Shown: positions 16,524 to 24,976, counted from the stretch's first letter. The stretch: 64,000 nt of DNA from Rhizobium sp. C1 (GCF_021026335.1 NZ_JAJNCY010000005.1:124001-188000), one strand, 5' to 3'. Numbers and translations are program-made. Notes: generated from the sequence alone by a model not told the origin.

Positions 16524-18008
16524 ATGCCTAAACTGCAACGTCACGATTATTACGATGTCGCGCGCGACATGAACTGGGACTTCACCTATGTCTCGGACAA
16601 GGAAGTTTTTCCGGAAGAACTGTCGAAGAGCTTCGGCATCGAAAACACGAAGTGGTGGGGCTGGGATGAGCCTTACAAGCTGACCTACCGCGAATATGTC
16701 CATAACCAGGCCGGCAAGGATGCAGGCATTTATTCGATCCGCTCCACCATCGCCCGTTCCGACATGTATGACAAGCTGGACGAGGGCTGGAAATCGGCGG
16801 TGAAGGCGCATTACGGCGCGATCCCCATTCCGGAATATCTCGCCTCCATCGGCGAGGCCCGCATGGCCCGTTTCGGCCGTGCAGCCGCATGGCGCAACAT
16901 GGCGAGCTTCGGCACGCTGGACGAATGCCGCCACGGCCAGGCGCAGATCTACTTCCCCTATTGCCTGACCGACAAGGACCCGCAGATGGACTGGGCCCAC
17001 AAGACGGTCCATACCAATGAATGGGCGGCGATTGCCGCGCGCTCGCTGTTCGACGACATGTTCACCGCCAACGATGCCGTCTCCACCGCCATCCAGCTCA
17101 CCTTCACCTTCGAGACCGGCTTCACCAACCTGCAATTCCTCGGCATGTCGGCCGATGCGCTGCATGTCGGCGATATCGAGTTCGGCGCGCTGATCTCCTC
17201 GATCCAGACCGACGAGGCGCGCCATTCGCAGCAGGGCGAACCGACGCTGAAGATCCTCATCGAAAACGGCAAGAAGGCGGAAGCGCAGAAGCTGGTCGAC
17301 CAGATGTTCTGGCGCTCGTGGCGTATCTTCGGCCTGCTGACCGGCTTCTCGATGGATTATTACACCCCGCTCGAACACCGCACGATGAGCTTCAAGGAGT
17401 TCATGACCGAGTGGATCTGCCGCCAGTTCGTTGATCAGTTCAAGGATCTCGGAATGGATCTTCCCTGGTACTGGGAAGAGCATTTCCTGCCCGAGCTTGA
17501 ATGGTATCACCATGCCCAGCATCTCGGCGTCTGGTTCTGGCGTCCGACCGTCTGGTGGAACCCGGATGCGGGCGTGTCCGCCGACGAGCGCGACTGGCTG
17601 GAAATGAAATATCCGGGCTGGAACGACCGCTTCGGCAAATATTGGGACGTGATCACCGAAAACGTTCGCGCCGGGCGCATCGAGAAGACCTATCCGGAAA
17701 CGCTGCCGATGGTTTGCAATTGCTGCCAGCTGCCGGTCACGGGCCGCTCGGTCGGCAAGAAGCCCTTCATGCTCAACTACAAGGGCCGCCGCGTCACCTT
17801 CTGTTCGGAAGGCTGCGAGTGGGTCTGGAAGAGCCAGCCGGAGCGCTACGACACGCATCTCTCGGTCGTAGACCGCTTCCTCGCTGGTCATATCCAGCCG
17901 CCGAACCTCGAAGGCGCACTCAAATACATGAGCATCACGCCCGAGGTCGCCGGTAACGACGCCGACAACTACGCCTGGGCGCGGCAGATGCGCATGGCGG
18001 CTGAGTAA
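16524..18008 (+). CDS. Soluble diiron monooxygenase, hydroxylase alpha subunit (toluene-4-monooxygenase TmoA type)
   Basis: The 494-residue catalytic subunit of a four-component SDIMO (aromatic/alkene group). The carboxylate-bridged diiron ligands fall at E104, E134, H137, E197, E231 and H234, the same numbers as in toluene 4-monooxygenase TmoA. Pocket positions I100, A107, F176, F196, T201, F205 and Q228 are also kept, but residue 103 is Pro where I recall Gly in TmoA, next to ligand E104. The C-terminal part has a four-Cys module (CNCCQLP at about 400 and FCSEGCEW about 30 residues later) like those in some alkene/xylene monooxygenases. ATG 16524 follows GGAGG. Substrate may be an aromatic, an alkene or a terpenoid; no glutathione-transferase genes of the isoprene pathway are nearby. 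Confidence 0.93.
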   Translation: MPKLQRHDYYDVARDMNWDFTYVSDKEVFPEELSKSFGIENTKWWGWDEPYKLTYREYVHNQAGKDAGIYSIRSTIARSDMYDKLDEGWKSAVKAHYGAIPIPEYLASIGEARMARFGRAAAWRNMASFGTLDECRHGQAQIYFPYCLTDKDPQMDWAHKTVHTNEWAAIAARSLFDDMFTANDAVSTAIQLTFTFETGFTNLQFLGMSADALHVGDIEFGALISSIQTDEARHSQQGEPTLKILIENGKKAEAQKLVDQMFWRSWRIFGLLTGFSMDYYTPLEHRTMSFKEFMTEWICRQFVDQFKDLGMDLPWYWEEHFLPELEWYHHAQHLGVWFWRPTVWWNPDAGVSADERDWLEMKYPGWNDRFGKYWDVITENVRAGRIEKTYPETLPMVCNCCQLPVTGRSVGKKPFMLNYKGRRVTFCSEGCEWVWKSQPERYDTHLSVVDRFLAGHIQPPNLEGALKYMSITPEVAGNDADNYAWARQMRMAAE

Positions 18009-18084
18009 GCCAACGCTTGCGATTGTCCCGCCGCGGGAGGCGGCGGGGCGGTTCGCTGATCATATTTCACGGGAGGAATTTCAA

Positions 18085-18333
18085 ATGGCAATGGTCCCAT
18101 TGCAGGCCGCCTTTCACGGCGATTTTCTGGTGCAGCTCATCCCCGTCGATGACGAGGACGACATGGCGACGGTCGCCGCCAAGATCGCCCATCACGCCGT
18201 CAACCTGCGCGTTGCCGAGCGCAATCTGCCGATGGCCGTCTGGTTCAATGACAGGCAGTTGCCTGCCTCGATGAAGTTTTCGGAAAGCGGCATCGGTCCC
18301 ATGGATTACGTTGAGGCCGGCTATGTCGAATGA
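18085..18333 (+). CDS. Toluene-4-monooxygenase system protein B-like (hydroxylase gamma subunit)
   Basis: An 82-residue TmoB-family protein, a ubiquitin-like small subunit of the hydroxylase. It opens MAMVPLQAAFHGDFLVQLIP and contains the acidic DDEDDMATVAAKIAHH. It follows the alpha gene, as in tmoABCDEF. ATG 18085 has a good GGGAGGAAT site. Its end overlaps the start of the Rieske gene by 11 nt, pointing to coupled translation. Confidence 0.9.
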   Translation: MAMVPLQAAFHGDFLVQLIPVDDEDDMATVAAKIAHHAVNLRVAERNLPMAVWFNDRQLPASMKFSESGIGPMDYVEAGYVE

Positions 18334-18697
18334 CGATCTGAACTGGGTGAAGGCCACGACGCTCGATGATCTCTGGGAGGGCGATTTCATCGACGCCGAG
18401 GTCGATGGAGAACAGGTCATCATCATCCACATGCCGGGCGGCCGCATCAGGGCCTATCAGGGCATGTGCCCCCACCAGGAGATTTTGCTGGCCGACGGCA
18501 AGATCGATTTCGATGCCAGCACGATCACCTGTTCGGCGCATGAGTGGGAATTCAGCATGGAGACCGGCAAGGGCATCAATCCGAGCGGCTGCCGCCTCTT
18601 TCACTACGACGTCAGACTGGACGGCGACGATGTCTTGATCGGCGTACCGACTGACGGGCGGTTGCGCCGCCTGCGCCACGAAGCAGAAGAAGTTTAG
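18323..18697 (+). CDS. Rieske [2Fe-2S] ferredoxin (TmoC type)
   Basis: A 124-residue electron carrier between the reductase and the hydroxylase. The Rieske ligands are C49-P-H51 (in CPHQEILLADGK) and C70-S-A-H73 (CSAHEWEF). ATG 18323 begins MSNDDLNWVKA, the expected N-terminus, and is preferred over the in-frame start at 18311. The C-terminal tail after residue 110 is charged (RLRRLRHEAEEV) and a little longer than usual. Confidence 0.93.
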   Translation: MSNDDLNWVKATTLDDLWEGDFIDAEVDGEQVIIIHMPGGRIRAYQGMCPHQEILLADGKIDFDASTITCSAHEWEFSMETGKGINPSGCRLFHYDVRLDGDDVLIGVPTDGRLRRLRHEAEEV

Positions 18698-18706
18698 GGG
18701 AAAACC

Positions 18707-19006
18707 ATGACGGAAGAAGCCACATTGAAGCTCGTCGGTCCGATCATCCGCGGCGTCGACGACGATATCATCAACGCCGTGATCGACGCGGCGGAAGAGG
18801 ATAATCCCGATCGCGAAATCTATGTCGAGGACCGCTCGGGCTATGTCCGGGTGCAGGCGGAGAAGGAATTCGTGCTCACCCAGCGCACCATGGTCGAAAA
18901 GCTCGGCCGGCCGTTCCGGCTGTCTGAGCTGGAGCCGAGCCTTGTCTCCTTCGCGGGCCGCCTGACGACGCTGGACGACAAATGGGAATGGGCGCTGAAG
19001 GGCTGA
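18707..19006 (+). CDS. MmoB/DmpM-family effector (coupling) protein, TmoD type
   Basis: A 99-residue cofactorless regulatory protein that docks on the hydroxylase and times oxygen activation. Family features visible are VGPIIRGVDDDIINAVIDAA, EIYVEDRSGYVRVQAE and a C-terminal LEPSLVSFAGRL. It has no Cys, as is normal for the family. It lies 9 nt after the Rieske gene, in the tmo order. Confidence 0.92.
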   Translation: MTEEATLKLVGPIIRGVDDDIINAVIDAAEEDNPDREIYVEDRSGYVRVQAEKEFVLTQRTMVEKLGRPFRLSELEPSLVSFAGRLTTLDDKWEWALKG

Positions 19007-19082
19007 AAGCCACTTCGTTTCAAGGATTTTCTGCATGATGCCGCTGGAGGAAGCGAGCCCATGCAAACGGGAGGATAAGATT

Positions 19083-20108
19083 ATGGCAGTCGCAAAATCG
19101 CAAGGCCGGCAGCGTAAGCAGCCTTGGAGCCTCTGGACCGAACGGCGCGTGCCCTCGGAATACGAGGCCGTCACCTTCAAGTTCCACAACCACTTCCGCA
19201 ACGAGCCGGCACCCTTCGAGCTTTCGGAAGACTGGAGCATCAACGTCTTCTACCGCACCAACCGCGAGAACTCCCCGCTCGTCGCCTCCGTTGACGACTG
19301 GGAAGGCTATCGCGACGTGCGCGCCTATACCTATCGCCGCTTCGTCGAGGAGCAGAAGGATCGCGAAGTCTATTGCGACAACCTGATCGACGAATTCGAG
19401 GCGCGGGGACATTACGAGAAGCTGAGCCCGGCATGGCTCGATTTCCTGCGCGATTTCTACCTGCCGGTGCGCTTCCCCGGCCACGCAGCGCAGATGAGTG
19501 CGGTCTATATCGGCCAGATGGCACCCTCCGCCTTCGTCACCAACACCTTCTATTTCCAGATGGCGAACGAGATGCGTCGGGTGCAGCGCCAGGCCTATCT
19601 GGCGCAGGTTCTCGCCATGGATACCGGCCGCCCGGACCTCGCCGCAACCGACCGTGCGCGGGCAACCTGGACTCAAGGTTCCGAATGGCAGGGGCTTCGC
19701 GAACTCGTCGAAAGGCAGCTGATCGCCTATGACTTTACCGAGGCCGTCGCCTCGCGCCAGCTCGTGCTGCGCCCGATCTTCGATCATCTGTTCAACACGG
19801 AATTTGCGCAGATCGCCGAGCGCAGCGGCGATGGGCTTCTCTCCATGCTGCATGCCGATTTCCGCACCCACGATCAGACCTATGCGGCAGACAACACAAA
19901 GGGCCTCGTCGCTTATGCGGTCGGCAAGGCAGAATCAAACCGAAGCCTTCTCAAGGACACGGCCGCCCGCTGGCAGGCGCTGGGCGAAAAGGCTGCTCGA
20001 GGCATTGCCGAAGGTTTGGCTAGGGCAGGCGGGGCGGACAGTGCTGCCGGCATCGCCCGCCGCACCATTGATGCGCAGCAGAAACTGCTGGCCGATTACG
20101 GGCTTTGA
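19083..20108 (+). CDS. Soluble diiron monooxygenase, hydroxylase beta subunit (TmoE type)
   Basis: A 341-residue non-catalytic subunit that pairs with alpha in the hydroxylase core. It begins QPWSLWTERRVPSEYEAVTFKFHNH and contains RTNRENSPL and FRTHDQTYAADNTKGLVAYAV, typical of TmoE/TouE. The ferritin-like fold is kept but a full diiron ligand set is not, as expected for beta. I chose ATG 19083 over 19035 because the family begins near here and GGAGGATAAG lies just before it. Confidence 0.92.
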   Translation: MAVAKSQGRQRKQPWSLWTERRVPSEYEAVTFKFHNHFRNEPAPFELSEDWSINVFYRTNRENSPLVASVDDWEGYRDVRAYTYRRFVEEQKDREVYCDNLIDEFEARGHYEKLSPAWLDFLRDFYLPVRFPGHAAQMSAVYIGQMAPSAFVTNTFYFQMANEMRRVQRQAYLAQVLAMDTGRPDLAATDRARATWTQGSEWQGLRELVERQLIAYDFTEAVASRQLVLRPIFDHLFNTEFAQIAERSGDGLLSMLHADFRTHDQTYAADNTKGLVAYAVGKAESNRSLLKDTAARWQALGEKAARGIAEGLARAGGADSAAGIARRTIDAQQKLLADYGL

Positions 20109-20162
20109 CCAGTCAAGGGTCGGCGCTTGCCGCCGGCCCGTCCTTTCATCTCGGACAGAGCC

Positions 20163-21152
20163 ATGACATTTCAGGTAACGATAGAGCCGGATGGACGGCG
20201 TTTTCGGACGTTAGTCAGCGAAACATTGCTGGAGGCGGCGCGGCGTAACGGCATCGCGCTTCCCTACGAATGCGGCTGGGGCCATTGCGGAAGCTGCAAG
20301 GTGACGGTTGTCGAGGGCCAGACGGACCTTATGTTTCCCGCTGCTCCGGCGCTGACGCCGCGCGACCAGAAGCTCAACCGCACGGTCGCCTGTCAGGCAA
20401 TCGCCTGTAGCGATCTCGTCATCAAGCTTTCACCGGGCGAGCCGCAATCGCCTGCGATTGCCTGCCGGACGCAAGAGGCGGAACTGGTCGCGGTCGAGGA
20501 ACTTGCGCCGGAAATCCGCCGCTTCACCTTGCGCCCGGAGGGCGGGGCGGATTTCCTGCCCGGTCAATATGCGATCCTACATTTAGGCGACAGGCTCCGC
20601 CGGGCCTATTCCATGTGCAATCTTCCGGATGGCGAGACCCTGCAGGTCATCTCAAAGCGCTATCCCGGAGGCGCGGGCTCGAATGCGCTGGCCGTCCTTC
20701 AGCCGGGCGACCGGCTGACATTGGAATCACCCTTCGGCACCTGCACGCTGAAGCCACGACCGGGCCGCAAGATCTTCATCGCCGGCGGCACCGGCATTTC
20801 GCCGATCCTGTCGCTGGTCCGGCAGGCTGCGCGCGACAGCGTCGATTTTGCAGCGCCCGTCGATATCGTCTATTGCGCCCGCCGCGTGGCTGACCTTGCT
20901 GCCTCGGATGAGTTGGCCGAAGCGGCGGCCGCAATCGCGGGCGCGACCTACACACCATGCGTCGAGGAGGAAACGAGCCAGCCGGACCATGCGACCGGGC
21001 GGGCGCTCGATGTGCTTGCCTCGCTCGCCTACGATCCGGCCGCCACGGAATTCTACGTCGCCGGTCCGCCGGTTATGGTCAATGCCGTGAAGTCCCATCT
21101 CAAGGAGGCGGGCGTTGCGATCACCCGCATTCACTATGACAGCTTTGGCTAG
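20163..21152 (+). CDS. NADH-dependent oxidoreductase component of the diiron monooxygenase (TmoF type)
   Basis: A 329-residue flavo-iron-sulphur reductase. An N-terminal plant-type [2Fe-2S] domain carries C37, C42 and C45 (YECGWGHCGSCKV) and a fourth Cys near 80. An FAD-binding domain follows (RRAYSMCN), then an NADH-binding domain (GRKIFIAGGTGISPILSLVR, then FYVAGPPVMV). It completes the six-gene ABCDEF set. ATG 20163 has no strong ribosome-binding site but matches the family start. Confidence 0.94.
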   Translation: MTFQVTIEPDGRRFRTLVSETLLEAARRNGIALPYECGWGHCGSCKVTVVEGQTDLMFPAAPALTPRDQKLNRTVACQAIACSDLVIKLSPGEPQSPAIACRTQEAELVAVEELAPEIRRFTLRPEGGADFLPGQYAILHLGDRLRRAYSMCNLPDGETLQVISKRYPGGAGSNALAVLQPGDRLTLESPFGTCTLKPRPGRKIFIAGGTGISPILSLVRQAARDSVDFAAPVDIVYCARRVADLAASDELAEAAAAIAGATYTPCVEEETSQPDHATGRALDVLASLAYDPAATEFYVAGPPVMVNAVKSHLKEAGVAITRIHYDSFG

Positions 21153-21687
21153 ACGCACACCCTCCGACCTGCCCGTGTGGATGCTCGCGCCCAGCCTGCG
21201 CCGGCTTGGCCGCAGGACCGCGACGCGGCCGAGGCTCTCGCCGAAATGGCCCTGCCTGCAGGAAGAGATGCAGGCTGCGCCGGATATCATCGACGCCATG
21301 GCCGAGGCAATCGGCAAACTCCCGGGCGTCATTCCCGCTGACACGCCGCTTGGGAGCCCCGGACTCGGTTTGGGACTGGAAGAAGACATGGCGCGCGGTC
21401 AGCCGGAAGCCTTTGTCAGCGCGCCCTGCTGGGTCAATCTCCGGCCGGACGGCTCGATGCATCTGGGCCTAAGGCCCGAATGGGCGCAGAAGGTCGTCAA
21501 CCACGGCTGGGCGACCATTCATCCCTTTGCCCGCTACATGGCCGGTGCCGTGCCGCCGCAAAGCCTCGTCGTCTTTGCTCCGCAGAGCCGCGCCGAGCTG
21601 GCCATTGCGATCCGCATCGCCGAGGCCGCGCATGGCTACGCCGTAGGCCGCATCGGCGACGTCATCCTGCCCGATACACGGTGGTAG
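21136..21687 (+). CDS. DUF5519 (luciferase-like fold) protein
   Basis: A 183-residue protein matching, from memory, the small DUF5519/'luciferase' domain family. The signature is in the second half: GSMHLGLRPEWAQKVVNHGW, then HPFARYMAGAVPPQSLVVFAP and ELAIAIRIAEAAHGYA. Similar proteins are found as accessory genes of unknown role; no catalytic residues are assigned. ATG 21136 overlaps the end of the reductase gene by 17 nt, so it is part of the operon. TTG 21115 is a less likely start. Confidence 0.7.
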   Translation: MTALARRTPSDLPVWMLAPSLRRLGRRTATRPRLSPKWPCLQEEMQAAPDIIDAMAEAIGKLPGVIPADTPLGSPGLGLGLEEDMARGQPEAFVSAPCWVNLRPDGSMHLGLRPEWAQKVVNHGWATIHPFARYMAGAVPPQSLVVFAPQSRAELAIAIRIAEAAHGYAVGRIGDVILPDTRW

Positions 21688-21689
21688 CG

Positions 21690-22142
21690 ATGGGCATGGA
21701 GGATTTTACAGCGAGCATCGAGGTCAAACCGGCCGCACCCGCAGAAATCTTCACGGTCCGCCTCGAGCGCCCTGACGGCTCATGGACCTTCGAGGCATCG
21801 TCAGACGAGTATCTTCTCTACGCGATGATCGATGCGGGTATCCAAACACCGTTCATCTGCGAACAGGGCTGGTGCCTCGCCTGCGCGGCGAAACTCGTCT
21901 CCGGCAAGGTCGATGACAGCGCCGCCCTCACCCGCTATCCGGAAGATGCCGAAGCCGGCTTCCTGCTCCTCTGCTCCGCCCGCCCGCTGGCCGATCTCGT
22001 TCTCTACCAGGACATCCACGAGACCCGCCGCGAAATGACCCAGCACCGCATTGGCCGCAACCAGCTTGCACGCGCCTATCCACCGGGCCAGCGTGCGGGG
22101 TTCCGACGTGGCCGGCGGCGACTGGCGACGCCAAAGCCGTAA
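21690..22142 (+). CDS. Plant-type [2Fe-2S] ferredoxin-domain protein
   Basis: A 150-residue protein with a chloroplast-type cluster motif: C57, C62 and C65 (FICEQGWCLACAAKL) and C95 (FLLLCSARP). After residue 115 the tail is basic (RIGRNQLARAYPPGQ, then RRGRRRLATP), which is unusual for a ferredoxin. It begins 2 nt after the DUF5519 stop and ends the operon. Similar small ferredoxins accompany oxygenases to repair the iron centre (XylT-like) or carry electrons, but here an extra carrier beside the Rieske protein and TmoF is unexplained. The ATG is poorly supported by a Shine-Dalgarno sequence. Confidence 0.8.
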   Translation: MGMEDFTASIEVKPAAPAEIFTVRLERPDGSWTFEASSDEYLLYAMIDAGIQTPFICEQGWCLACAAKLVSGKVDDSAALTRYPEDAEAGFLLLCSARPLADLVLYQDIHETRREMTQHRIGRNQLARAYPPGQRAGFRRGRRRLATPKP

Positions 22143-22365
22143 TCCTTGCCGACTGGCTCCACACGCACTGGCAAGGCAGAGCCCACGGAAAGCCTCGATC
22201 CAGACACCCACACGAAGCCGCGCCGACGCGTCCGGTCGGCTGCAGCAAAGACTAGCGCCCTGCTCAAGCCGGATTCTGCAGGCCCGCCCTTAAGCAGGGT
22301 AGAATCAGCTTTTCAAAAATCAGGAAGCGGGATACAAATCAGAAAATCTGCAATAAAAGAGCGCC
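22143..22365. other. Intergenic stretch after the oxygenase operon
   Basis: 223 nt between the 2Fe-2S gene and the ArsR-type regulator. It contains no ORF I accept, no clear terminator and no AACCAAAG repeat. The last 60 nt are A-rich and probably hold the regulator's promoter. Confidence 0.5.
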
Positions 22366-23292
22366 ATGACGAAAAGCTTTCTCATAGTCGATCCCGAGGT
22401 GGATCATGCCGTTCTCAAGGGCATTGCTTCCCCCGCCCGCGCCACGATCTTGAAGCGTCTGCACGAGCGCGGCCCGATGAACGTCAATGAACTTGCAGCG
22501 GAATTGCAGCAGCCGCAATCGACGATCTCCACCCATATCCAGATTCTGGAAGAGGCCGGGCTGGTGGAAAGCGAAACGCAGAAGGCGCGCAAGGGCAACC
22601 AGAAAATCTGTCGCGCCACGGTCGAGGAAGTCATCGTCGTTTTCAAGAGCGATGTGCGCGAGCCGCGCAAGGATCTGATCGAAGTGGCGATGCCCGTCGG
22701 GCTCTATACTAGCTTTGAAGTGACGGCGCCTTGCGGCCTCTGTTCGCCCGATGGCATTATCGGCCTGCTCGACGTTCCGAACGCGCTTCTCGACCCGGAT
22801 CGCATGAAAGCCGGGCTTATCTGGTTCACGCGCGGCTATGTCGAGTATCAGTTTCCCAACAATGCCAAGCTCTCCAACACGGCTATCCAGGAACTGGAAG
22901 TGGCTGTGGAACTGAGTTCCGAAGTCCCCGGAACGAGTGCAGACTGGCCTTCCGACATTACATTGACCATCAATGGCAAGAAGGTCGGCGTGTGGACCTC
23001 GCCCGGCGATTTCGGCGACAAGCGTGGCGTCTATACGCCTGACTGGTGGAAGCTGAAAGGCTCGCAATATGGTAAGCTGAAGAACTGGCGCGTCGGCCCG
23101 GACGGCACCTTTGTCGATGGCGTCCAGATCTCCAACGTCACGCTCGCCGATCTCGATCTCGCCAGTCACCACTCGATCCGCGTCCGCATCGGCATTGAAG
23201 ACGATGCATCCCATCCGGGCGGCATCAACATCTTCGGAAAGGGCTTCGGCAATTACGATCAGGACATCGTTCTGCGGCTGAAGATCGAATAG
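22366..23292 (+). CDS. ArsR-like winged-helix regulator with a large C-terminal domain
   Basis: A 308-residue protein, three times the size of a classic ArsR repressor. Residues about 12-90 are the winged helix (LKGIASPARATILKRLHE, then VNELAAELQQPQSTISTHIQ and AGLVESE). Residues 100-308 form a beta-rich domain with CGLCSPDGIIG, a jelly-roll-like VEYQFPNNAKLS stretch and TLTINGKKVGVWTSPGDFG. That part looks like a carbohydrate-binding fold and is likely the inducer-binding domain; no metal site is evident. It lies directly before the GH51 arabinofuranosidase operon in the same direction, so it probably controls it in response to an arabinose-containing sugar. Confidence 0.78.
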   Translation: MTKSFLIVDPEVDHAVLKGIASPARATILKRLHERGPMNVNELAAELQQPQSTISTHIQILEEAGLVESETQKARKGNQKICRATVEEVIVVFKSDVREPRKDLIEVAMPVGLYTSFEVTAPCGLCSPDGIIGLLDVPNALLDPDRMKAGLIWFTRGYVEYQFPNNAKLSNTAIQELEVAVELSSEVPGTSADWPSDITLTINGKKVGVWTSPGDFGDKRGVYTPDWWKLKGSQYGKLKNWRVGPDGTFVDGVQISNVTLADLDLASHHSIRVRIGIEDDASHPGGINIFGKGFGNYDQDIVLRLKIE

Positions 23293-23422
23293 TATCAAAC
23301 TTTTCGATATTTAAAAAAGCGTCATAATTTCAATATACTAATACCCTGAAGGAAATTTCCAGGGCGCGTTCTCGCCCGAATGCCTTGACCTTCACCGGAT
23401 TTTTCGATTTAGTATCCGTAAT

Positions 23423-23448
23423 GACGATCCATATCGTCTTTTACGATA
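23423..23448 (+). promoter_or_regulatory. Candidate operator in front of the GH51 operon
   Basis: Three overlapping half-sites are visible: GACGAT (23423-23428), ATCGTC (23433-23438) and ACGATA (23443-23448). They form the dyads GACGAT-N4-ATCGTC and TATCGT-N5-ACGATA, 16 nt before the GH51 ATG. A separate palindrome GGAAATTTCC is at 23351-23360. The ArsR-like protein upstream is the obvious candidate to bind, but this is inference. Confidence 0.4.
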
Positions 23449-23464
23449 CACATGGGAGGAATTC

Positions 23465-24976
23465 ATGAAGGTGTCCGTCGTGGCGCATCCGCAGTTTGTT
23501 GTCGCGGATATCGACCCGAGGCTCTATGGCTCGTTCATCGAGCATCTTGGCCGCGCGGTTTACACGGGCATCTATGAGCCCGGCCATGCCACCGCTGACG
23601 AAAGCGGCATGCGCCAGGACGTCCTCGATCTCATCAAGGAAATCAACGTTCCGATCGTGCGCTACCCCGGCGGCAACTTCGTCTCGGCCTATAACTGGGA
23701 AGACGGCGTCGGCCCGAAGGAAGAACGTCCCGTCCGCCTCGATCTTGCCTGGCATACGTCCGAGAGCAACGAAGTCGGCCTTCACGAATTTGCCGACTGG
23801 TGCGTTTCCGCCAATACCGAGATGATGCTCGCCGTGAACCTCGGTTCGCGCGGTCTCGATGAAGCCCGCAATCTCCTCGAATATGCCAACCATCCGGGCG
23901 GTTCCGAATGGAGCGACAAGCGCATCGCCAATGGCCGCAAGGAGCCCTTCGACGTCAAGCTCTGGTGCCTCGGCAACGAGATGGACGGCCCCTGGCAGAT
24001 TGGCCACAAGACGGCCGACGAATATGGCCGCCTGGCACACGAGACCGCCAAGGCCATGCGCGCCTTCGACAAGTCGCTCGAACTCGTCGTCTGCGGCTCG
24101 TCCAACGCCAAGATGCCGACCTATCCGGAATGGGAAGCGACCGTTCTCGACCATACGTATAACGAGATCGATTACATCTCGCTCCACATGTATTTCGACA
24201 ATCATGCCAATCACACGCCGAACTATCTGGCGATGAACGAGAAGCTCGACGACTACATCATGACGGTCGCCGGCGTGATCGATTACATCAAGGCCAAGAA
24301 GCGTTCGTCCAAGCAGGTCTACATCTCCTTCGACGAATGGAACGTCTGGTATCACTCCAAGGAGCAGGACAAGAAGATTCTGGAAGGCGCCGATGGCTGG
24401 CCCTTTGCGCCGCCGCTGCTCGAAGACATCTACAATTTCGAGGACGTCCTGCAGGTCGGCCTGATCCTCAACACCTTCATTCGCCGTTCCCATGTCGTGC
24501 GGATCGCCTGCCTGGCGCAGCTCGTCAACGTGATCGCGCCCATCATGACCTCGCCGAATGGTGCTGCCTGGCGGCAGACCATTTTCTACCCCTACATGTT
24601 TGCCTCGCGCTATGGCCGCGGCAAGGCGCTCGATCTCAAGGTCGCCGGCCCGACCTACAAGAGTGATGTCGCAGGAGACGTTTCCTGCCTCGACGTGTCG
24701 GCCGTTCACGACGAGAAGGCAGGTGCTGTCAGCTTCTTCATCGTCAACCGTTCGGACAAGGATGTTGAAGCGGAGTTCGACATCGCCGCCTTCGGCAAGA
24801 ATGCCAGCATCATCGATCATCAGGTCATGACGCATTCCGATCTGAAGGCTGTCAACACGGAAGCCGACATGATGAATGTCGCGCCGAAGAAGGCCGACAC
24901 GGCGTCTCTCGCGAACGGCAGCCTCTCGGCCAAGTTCGCTCCCTATTCCTACCAGATGATCCGGATCAAGACCTGA
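23465..24976 (+). CDS. Alpha-L-arabinofuranosidase, GH51
   Basis: A retaining glycosidase of 503 residues that releases terminal alpha-L-arabinofuranose from arabinan or arabinoxylan fragments. The GH51 acid/base Glu is E172 in WCLGNEMDGPW and the nucleophile E291 in ISFDEWNVWYH. The substrate-site RYPGGNFVSAYNWEDGVGP (about 66-84) is also conserved. There is no signal peptide, so it acts on imported oligosaccharides in the cytoplasm. ATG 23465 follows GGGAGGA. It heads an operon with an ABC importer for what is probably an arabino-oligosaccharide. Confidence 0.95.
   Translation: MKVSVVAHPQFVVADIDPRLYGSFIEHLGRAVYTGIYEPGHATADESGMRQDVLDLIKEINVPIVRYPGGNFVSAYNWEDGVGPKEERPVRLDLAWHTSESNEVGLHEFADWCVSANTEMMLAVNLGSRGLDEARNLLEYANHPGGSEWSDKRIANGRKEPFDVKLWCLGNEMDGPWQIGHKTADEYGRLAHETAKAMRAFDKSLELVVCGSSNAKMPTYPEWEATVLDHTYNEIDYISLHMYFDNHANHTPNYLAMNEKLDDYIMTVAGVIDYIKAKKRSSKQVYISFDEWNVWYHSKEQDKKILEGADGWPFAPPLLEDIYNFEDVLQVGLILNTFIRRSHVVRIACLAQLVNVIAPIMTSPNGAAWRQTIFYPYMFASRYGRGKALDLKVAGPTYKSDVAGDVSCLDVSAVHDEKAGAVSFFIVNRSDKDVEAEFDIAAFGKNASIIDHQVMTHSDLKAVNTEADMMNVAPKKADTASLANGSLSAKFAPYSYQMIRIKT

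Noticed and set aside
16524-21152. Isoprene monooxygenase (isoABCDEF)
   Set aside because: Gene order is the same, but the glutathione transferases, isoG and related genes that mark isoprene degradation are absent; the tmo-type name without a substrate is safer.
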